19,340 nt of DNA, taken from the NCBI GenBank assembly GCA_947457605.1, contig CANGWP010000025.1:1-19340 (forward strand), given 5' to 3'. The notes beneath the pieces are model-generated. The model worked only from the letters and a program-made list of their open reading frames with translations. It was not told where the DNA came from and ran no database searches. A program made the position numbers and the translations under genes. The first letter of the stretch is position 1. Every line of letters starts with the position of its first letter. Shown piece after piece: positions 14,986 through 19,340 of this stretch. Source of the DNA: Bdellovibrionales bacterium (GTDB lineage: Bacteria > Bdellovibrionota > UBA1018 > CAIMNF01).

Positions 14986-15951
14986 ATGCAACACGAAATC
15001 CTGATTGCCAACCTGACCAACCCCACACTTCTTTTCTTTGTCCTTGGAGCCTTCGCATCTCTGGTAAAGAGTGACCTTGAAATTCCGCCACACACCATAA
15101 AATTCATCTCTCTGTATCTGCTTTTTTCAATTGGCTTCCGCGGCGGGCAGGAACTCGCTCACAGCGGATTTACCGGCGAAGTGTGCCGCGGACTGATATT
15201 CGGAATTCTGATTGCCTCGGTCATCCCCACCATTTTGTTTTTTACGCTAAAACGTGTTTTTTCGATCGCGGATGCGGGAGCGATCGCCTCCACTTATGGA
15301 TCCGTCAGCGCGGTCACCTTTGTGGCTGCCAATTCCTTCCTGGATCTTCAGGGCATGCATGCCGGAGGGCACATGGTTGCTGTCATGGCCGCCATGGAAG
15401 CTCCGGCGATCATCGTGGGAGTCTCCCTCATCCATTGGTACGATCGGGATTCGAAAGTGTCTTTCGGCAAGGTCATCCATCACTCCCTCACCAATGGAAG
15501 CATTTTGATGGTGGTTGGAAGTCTTGTGATTGGAATCGTTGCGGACTCACATCAGGCAGAGGGAATCAAGCCGTTCGCCAATGATATTTTCAAGGGCTTT
15601 CTTGCGATATTCCTGTTGGAAATGGGAATGCTGACGGTAAAACGCATCAAGACTTTTTTGAACTACGGCCCTTGGGCAATCGGATTGGCGGTGGCTTTGC
15701 CCCTCTTGAACGGAACGATGGTTGCCTTTTGCAGTCAATGGGTCACCTCTGATCCCGCAAACCGCTTTCTCTTTGCTGTGCTTGCTGCGAGCGCCTCGTA
15801 CATTGCAGTACCGGCAACCCTTCGCCTTGCGGTCCCGAAAGCGGATCCCGGACTCTACATCCCGATGGCTCTTGGGGTGACTTTCCCGGTCAATATCACG
15901 GCCGGAATGCCTCTTTTCTATTCCATCGTCACCGCCACTCCTCCGGTCTGA
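14986..15951 (+). CDS. sbtA: SbtA-type sodium-dependent bicarbonate transporter
   Basis: SbtA carriers import bicarbonate with sodium; they are best known from cyanobacterial CO2-concentrating systems but occur widely in other bacteria. The N-terminus is typical: NPTLLFFVLGAFASLVKSDL at 12-31, then KFISLYLLFSIGFRGGQELA at 39-58. Other family-like segments are ASTYGSVSAVTFVAA (101-115), ASYIAVPATLRLAVPKADPG (270-289) and GVTFPVNITAGMPLFYSI. The 321-residue protein is hydrophobic throughout, about ten helices. I use the ATG at 14986; a GTG nine bases earlier is also possible, and no strong Shine-Dalgarno site is seen. No SbtB-like PII regulator is adjacent. In a heterotroph it likely supplies bicarbonate for anaplerotic carboxylases or pH balance (inference). 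Confidence 0.92.
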   Translation: MQHEILIANLTNPTLLFFVLGAFASLVKSDLEIPPHTIKFISLYLLFSIGFRGGQELAHSGFTGEVCRGLIFGILIASVIPTILFFTLKRVFSIADAGAIASTYGSVSAVTFVAANSFLDLQGMHAGGHMVAVMAAMEAPAIIVGVSLIHWYDRDSKVSFGKVIHHSLTNGSILMVVGSLVIGIVADSHQAEGIKPFANDIFKGFLAIFLLEMGMLTVKRIKTFLNYGPWAIGLAVALPLLNGTMVAFCSQWVTSDPANRFLFAVLAASASYIAVPATLRLAVPKADPGLYIPMALGVTFPVNITAGMPLFYSIVTATPPV

Positions 15952-15981
15952 CCCCCTTTTCTGTGGTTCGCGAGAAAACTT

Positions 15982-16011
15982 TTGCCAAAACCGATGAAAT
16001 TTCGCTAGGAT
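15982..16011 (+). promoter_or_regulatory. Probable promoter of the small outer-membrane protein gene
   Basis: TTGCCA (15982-15987) and TAGGAT (16006-16011) are 18 bases apart, with a predicted start near 16018 and a leader of only about 20 bases before the ATG. The -10 is preceded by GC, as in the promoter at 14848-14877. Confidence 0.6.
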
Positions 16012-16038
16012 CCTCATCCACAACCTCAAGGAGATTTC

Positions 16039-16599
16039 ATGTTCAAACAAACTCTTTTGTCCATTGCCCTCATCCTTTCCGTTAGCCAACCTGCCTTCGC
16101 CGCAACCAAGAAAAAGAAGACCACGGTGAAGACCGAAGCTCCCGCTGCAGCAGCACCTGTTCCTGCAATCGAGCAATCCAATACCTCTTCTTCTTCGAGC
16201 AACGGCTGGACTCCAAGCGCAAGCTTCGGACTGGGCAGCATCGGATCCAATTTCAACCTTGGTGTGATGGGGAGCTACATGACGGATGTAACTCTTCAAA
16301 ATACCAGCTTCAAAGCTGGCGTTAAGACCGGATTCCTTCTCGGAACCGGTGATGTCGGAACCTGGGTGATTCCAGTCATGGGTTCTGCAACCTATGCGTT
16401 TCCAAACGGCGGCTCACTGAGCCCTTACATCGGAGTCGACCTCGGGATTGGAATTGCCCACGCAGTTGAAACCAATGTGAAATTTGCGGCCCTGATTTAT
16501 CCGGGCGCAATGATCACCGACAAAATTTATGCCGAACTCCCTTTCGGCTCGATGTCAGGTGGATTCATCATCTTCCCGAGCGTAGGGATGAGATTCTAA
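16039..16599 (+). CDS. Small outer-membrane beta-barrel protein
   Basis: A 186-residue exported protein. The signal peptide is MFKQTLLSIALILSVSQPAFA (21 residues, A-F-A cut). A lysine-rich then Ala/Pro/Ser-rich linker follows (KKKKTTVK, APAAAAPVP, SSSSSNG). From about residue 60 there are alternating strands (SASFGLGSIGSNFNLGVMGS, ATYAFPNG, LSPYIGVDLGIGIAH) ending SVGMRF, with the C-terminal Phe used for BamA recognition of outer-membrane proteins. The size suggests an eight-stranded barrel like OmpW/OmpX-type or porin-family opacity proteins, but I cannot name the subfamily. AAGGAG stands just before the ATG. It has its own promoter and a very strong terminator, so it is probably an abundant single-gene transcript. 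Confidence 0.85.
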   Translation: MFKQTLLSIALILSVSQPAFAATKKKKTTVKTEAPAAAAPVPAIEQSNTSSSSSNGWTPSASFGLGSIGSNFNLGVMGSYMTDVTLQNTSFKAGVKTGFLLGTGDVGTWVIPVMGSATYAFPNGGSLSPYIGVDLGIGIAHAVETNVKFAALIYPGAMITDKIYAELPFGSMSGGFIIFPSVGMRF

Positions 16600-16623
16600 G
16601 GCCGACCCTCAATGAGATTCGTG

Positions 16624-16664
16624 AAAGCCCGGGCAGGGAAGCTTGCTCGGGCTTTTCTTTTTTT
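16624..16664 (+). terminator. Intrinsic terminator after the outer-membrane protein gene
   Basis: AAAGCCCGGGCA (16624-16635) pairs with TGCTCGGGCTTT (16644-16655) over 12 bp with one G-U pair, followed by TCTTTTTTT. It lies 25 bp after the stop codon. Confidence 0.93.
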
Positions 16665-16688
16665 CGGGAAAGCTGCTAGGAGTAGGGA

Positions 16689-16973
16689 ATGGGTGCTGAT
16701 CCATTCCAAAAATTCCGTGATCTGCTCGAGGCGAACTACCAGTTTCCCTGCACCTATATCCACAAGTTCATTGGCAAAAACTCTCCGATCTTTCGAAACT
16801 CGGTCGTCGATTTTGAAAAGAAGTTCATCGGTCTCACGAAAACCACCGAACGCATGAGCGCTTCGAATGCGCATGTGGCCCTCACCTATGACTACCTTGC
16901 GGGAAGCGCGGATGAGATCATCGAACTCACCAAAGAAACCCAGAAGATCAATGACCTGATCTACATTCTCTAG
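16689..16973 (+). CDS. DUF493 (YbeD-like) family protein
   Basis: This 94-residue soluble protein has the ACT-like DUF493 pattern: a short lead, FPCTYIHKFIGKN (19-31), a central helix, SASNAHVALTYDY (57-69) and a closing helix-strand (TKETQKINDLIYIL). E. coli YbeD, of similar size, lies near the lipoate genes, but the biochemical role of the family is not settled. AGGAG six bases before the ATG supports the start. The gene begins 24 bp behind a strong terminator on the same strand and I see no good promoter in between, so it may depend on read-through or on an atypical promoter. Confidence 0.8.
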   Translation: MGADPFQKFRDLLEANYQFPCTYIHKFIGKNSPIFRNSVVDFEKKFIGLTKTTERMSASNAHVALTYDYLAGSADEIIELTKETQKINDLIYIL

Positions 16974-17079
16974 GGTAACGGATCAGGGCAGAGGATCCGC
17001 CACAAGCGAAAGCGCCCTTGCCCTCGCCTCCTCGCCCAACATCGTCGACAGATAGCGCTCCGTTGAATTTGGCCATGGT

Positions 17080-17451
17080 TTATCCTTTGTTTTCAGAAAT
17101 TCGTTTCAATTCTTCCAGCGGCAAATAGTCCAGCAGGGACTCGTGAGTGGCCTCAAGCACGAGGGGCGCAATCACTCCCGCGCGAACGGCCTCAATCCAG
17201 CGTCCGGCGCAAACACACCACTGTTGACCCGGTTTAAGACCGGGAAAATCATATTCGGGCCTCGGGGTGGAGAGATCGTTCCCGACACGCTTGGAGAATT
17301 CGAGAAATTCGGCAGTGAGCTTCACGCAGGCTGTGTGCTCGCCCGCATCCTCTCCATCCGTCTCACAGCATCCATTCCGGAAAAATCCGGTCAGGGGATC
17401 CCGCGAGCAGGGACGCAAAACGCCACCGAGTACATTTTTTTGAAGGGACAT
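17080..17451 (-). CDS. DUF2237 family protein (complete)
   Basis: A 123-residue cytoplasmic protein. The DUF2237 pattern is complete: NVLGGVLRPCSRDPLTGFFR at about 6-25, GCCETDGEDAGEHTAC, EFLEFSKRVGNDLSTPRPEY, FPGLKPGQQWCVCAGRW and LEATHESLLDYLPLEEL. Several conserved Cys and His could bind a metal, but no biochemical function is established for the family as far as I know. I start at the ATG at 17451, which has GGAGG nine bases upstream; the frame is open further to 17550 but that extension is unlike the family. It is divergent from the CRY-DASH gene across 98 bp containing a perfect palindrome. A second, truncated and exported relative lies at 567-788. Confidence 0.88.
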   Translation of the reverse strand: MSLQKNVLGGVLRPCSRDPLTGFFRNGCCETDGEDAGEHTACVKLTAEFLEFSKRVGNDLSTPRPEYDFPGLKPGQQWCVCAGRWIEAVRAGVIAPLVLEATHESLLDYLPLEELKRISENKG

Positions 17452-17492
17452 GGATGGAAGCCTCCGAAGGACCACTTTCGCGCCATTGCAGT

Positions 17493-17505
17493 CACTTGGC
17501 AAGTG
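17493..17505. promoter_or_regulatory. 13-bp perfect palindrome between divergent genes
   Basis: CACTTG-G-CAAGTG lies near the middle of the 98-bp region between the DUF2237 and CRY-DASH start codons. A dimeric regulator could bind it and control both genes. I cannot assign it to a known regulator, and no clear promoter pair is visible for either gene. Confidence 0.35.
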
Positions 17506-17549
17506 CGCTCTGGTTCCATTTTTCAGCGAATGCGGGTACCATCCTTCCA

Positions 17550-18767
17550 ATGAGCCTCAAACCCACACCTCTGATGGGACTGATCTGGTTTCACCGGGAC
17601 CTTAGAACCTCCGATCACGCAGGTCTTGAACTGATTGAAACACTGGGTGGTTCCTGGCTTGGGATTGTTCTCTCGCTCCGATCCTCCCATAGAGCCGCAC
17701 GACAATTTGAAACTGAATGTCAGGATGAATTGGAAGCGAATCTAAAGAGCAAATCCATTCCCCTGCACAGGCTCTCCGAATCCCAGGTCCAATCCTTCAT
17801 TCGGGATGCTTATGCTTCAAACCAGGATCTGTTGATGTTGACCTCACGGAGGTACAATTTCCGGGATCAAGGGCTTCTTGATTCCGCCCTTTCGGGATTT
17901 CCTGAAACCCAACTCCGGATTTTTGACCACTCGACCTTGTACGCTGAATCCGATTTGCCGTTTTCGCTCGCAGAACTTCCGAAAACATTCACTCCGTTTC
18001 AAAAGAAAATTCGAGGCGCAAAGACCAGTGTGCGCGCGGCCCCATCCATCCTCTCGCAACCCGAGATGGAACCCGTATTGACTCTAGACCCGGGACTTCA
18101 ATTCAAAGGGGGCGAGACAAATGCTCATGCACGGGTGCATCAGTATCTGACCGCTACCCGGGCCGCACTCCACTATCACGAAACAAGGAACGGACTATTG
18201 GCGAGAGACGACTCCTCAAAACTCTCGCCCTACCTGGCCCAAGGCTGCATTTCTCCAGGCCAGGTATTTTGGGAGATCAAAAAAATCGAAGATGAGCTAG
18301 GTCCTTCCAAGGGGCTGGATGCCCTGATCTATGAGCTCGAGTGGCGGGATTACTTCAAATTTCTTTCCTTGCGATCAGGGCGATCGTTTTTTGAACCAAA
18401 GGGACTCAAGAGTCAAGAGCCCGAGGCAAGCCCGGATCGCGAGCGATTTGAAAGTTGGTGCCGGGGTGAAACCGGCAACGCATTTGTCGATGCGAATCTG
18501 CGCGAGCTTCTGACCACAGGGTGGATGTCCAATCGCGGGCGGCAGAATGTGGCGAGTTTTCTCGCGAAAACGATGAAGCTTCCCTGGCTTTGGGGGGCCG
18601 AGTGGTTTGAGAAGAACCTGATCGACTTTGATGTTGAAACCAATCAGGGCAATTGGATGTACCTTTCCGGTGTCGGCACGGATCCGAGGGATCGGGTATT
18701 CAATCCTGATCTTCAAGCGACAATGTATGATCCGGATGGGGCTTACCGTGCCCGCTGGTTGTCCTGA
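17550..18767 (+). CDS. Cryptochrome-DASH / photolyase family flavoprotein
   Basis: A FAD- and probably antenna-binding protein of the photolyase/cryptochrome family; DASH members repair cyclobutane dimers mainly in single-stranded DNA or act in light responses. The N-terminal antenna domain begins LIWFHRDLRTSDH (11-23). The FAD domain shows FKGGETNAHARVHQYL (185-200), ETRNGLLARDDSSKLSPYLA (211-230), GCISPGQVFWE, ELEWRDYFKF (262-271), GWMSNRGRQNVASFL (324-338) and GNWMYLSGVGTDPRDR. The last two segments point to DASH and not to class I photolyase. At 405 residues it is short for DASH. The start is uncertain: ATG at 17550 or 17574, neither with a Shine-Dalgarno site. Q366 stands where many DASH proteins have Trp (NWGNW), while W369 is kept. 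It overlaps the convergent gene downstream by 25 bp. Confidence 0.9.
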   Translation: MSLKPTPLMGLIWFHRDLRTSDHAGLELIETLGGSWLGIVLSLRSSHRAARQFETECQDELEANLKSKSIPLHRLSESQVQSFIRDAYASNQDLLMLTSRRYNFRDQGLLDSALSGFPETQLRIFDHSTLYAESDLPFSLAELPKTFTPFQKKIRGAKTSVRAAPSILSQPEMEPVLTLDPGLQFKGGETNAHARVHQYLTATRAALHYHETRNGLLARDDSSKLSPYLAQGCISPGQVFWEIKKIEDELGPSKGLDALIYELEWRDYFKFLSLRSGRSFFEPKGLKSQEPEASPDRERFESWCRGETGNAFVDANLRELLTTGWMSNRGRQNVASFLAKTMKLPWLWGAEWFEKNLIDFDVETNQGNWMYLSGVGTDPRDRVFNPDLQATMYDPDGAYRARWLS

Positions 18768-19340
18768 ATTTGAAAGGGCGAGAAGCGGACTCTGAGCGGC
18801 TCGCCCAAAAAACTAGAAGCGAGATCCGAAACTTCAGGAAGCTTTGGCAAGATCGAAATTCCGCCTTTGAGCATGCGCACGGTAACAGGACTTGTCTTCC
18901 AAGGCTCATGGTGGACATCGCCCCGGATCGTGAGTCCACCCTTTTTTACAAACAGGTGATAGCGTTCGGTGATCCACATTTGAAAAGGATCGGTGCTTAG
19001 GGCTGCCCCTGTTTCAAGCTCCATCGCAAGATCATAAGGGGATTGATCGGCGAGCCGTCCCTTGGCCTGAAATCGATAATCATTCTCCCCAGCTTTGGCC
19101 GTGATCTGCGCCTTTCGATAGGGAAGGTCAAAAAAACTGCGCGCAATGAAGTTCCCAAGCACATGCGGGGTCTCAAGAGTAAAGAAATAAATCCCGGCTA
19201 TGCCGTTCACGTTCACATAGGTCCTGAGATTCAACTCCCACAGGCTCGAGAAGAGGGAAACCCTGGGCATCCCGCGAAACCGAATCTGATCCATATAAAA
19301 GGGAACCAGTGATAGAACCGCCTGTCCATCATGCAAATCA
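18743..19340 (-). CDS. DUF2071 (YqjF-like) protein, 5' end outside window
   Basis: The visible 198 or so residues match the DUF2071/YqjF family: LHDGQAVLSLVPFYMDQIRF, then RGMPRV, ELNLRTYVNVNGIAGIYFFT and the segment ARSFFDLPYRKAQI. The frame is still open at the window edge. Family members have some tens of residues before LHDGQA, so the TTG at 19336 is unlikely to be the true start and the N-terminus is cut. Function is not established; the fold is related to the acetoacetate-decarboxylase-like superfamily. The stop codon lies within the 3' end of the CRY-DASH gene (tail-to-tail overlap of 25 bp). Confidence 0.85.
   Translation of the reverse strand, partial: DLHDGQAVLSLVPFYMDQIRFRGMPRVSLFSSLWELNLRTYVNVNGIAGIYFFTLETPHVLGNFIARSFFDLPYRKAQITAKAGENDYRFQAKGRLADQSPYDLAMELETGAALSTDPFQMWITERYHLFVKKGGLTIRGDVHHEPWKTSPVTVRMLKGGISILPKLPEVSDLASSFLGEPLRVRFSPFQIQDNQRAR

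Noticed and set aside
16689..17076. In-frame ATG just after the DUF2237 stop (MAKFNGALSVDDVGRGGEGK...)
   Set aside because: A 42-codon frame running into the 3' end of the convergent DUF493 gene, without a Shine-Dalgarno site or recognisable content.
16983..17105. Minus-strand open frame after the DUF2237 gene (WPNSTERYLSTMLGEEARAR...VADPLP), one frame off from DUF2237
   Set aside because: It reads like a protein C-terminus, but it has no start codon at its beginning, is only about 40 codons and the DUF2237 domain ends normally before it. Chance or a gene remnant cannot be separated by eye.

Overview
The window looks like a chromosomal segment of a Gram-negative bacterium. It has outer-membrane barrel proteins, Sec signal peptides, a CFI-box protein and purine-rich Shine-Dalgarno sites. 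The mix suggests a Bdellovibrionota- or deltaproteobacteria-like lineage: an rpsB-tsf-pyrH-frr-uppS-cdsA-rseP run continuing into tsaB-pssA and a CFI-box protein, with an SbtA bicarbonate carrier and CRY-DASH nearby. That assignment is inference from gene content and style, not proof. I found no IS element, prophage, CRISPR array, tRNA or rRNA.

Layout. (1) 1-2043, minus strand: the 5' part of an unrecognised exported protein, a tiny exported protein made of the C-terminal half of a DUF2237 domain, and a secreted phospholipase-D-like protein with two HKD motifs. (2) 2159-14567, minus strand: a compact chain of twelve genes, read from right to left as rpsB, tsf, [terminator hairpin], pyrH, frr, uppS, cdsA, rseP, tsaB, pssA, a large CFI-box/outer-membrane-barrel protein, truA and tig. 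Most junctions are short or overlap by a few bases. The chain joins translation (S2, EF-Ts, ribosome recycling, t6A and pseudouridine modification of tRNA, trigger factor) with envelope building (UMP kinase, undecaprenyl-PP synthase, CDP-DAG synthase, PS synthase, the site-2 protease RseP). (3) 14568-14985: a divergent regulatory region with a minus-strand promoter and leader for rpsB and a plus-strand promoter for the next gene. (4) 14986-16973, plus strand: an SbtA-type bicarbonate transporter, a small outer-membrane barrel protein with its own promoter and a strong terminator, and a DUF493/YbeD-like protein. (5) 17080-19340: a complete DUF2237 gene divergent from a CRY-DASH/photolyase gene, which converges on a partial DUF2071 (YqjF-like) gene cut by the window edge.

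Most of the window is conserved housekeeping DNA. The unusual points are: a G10 tract in codons 5-8 of the surface-protein gene, placed so that slippage would switch it off without touching pssA; a perfect terminator hairpin just in front of the pyrH start codon; a histidine-rich loop in trigger factor; an RseP with apparently three PDZ domains; and two DUF2237-type genes, one of them an exported half-domain.
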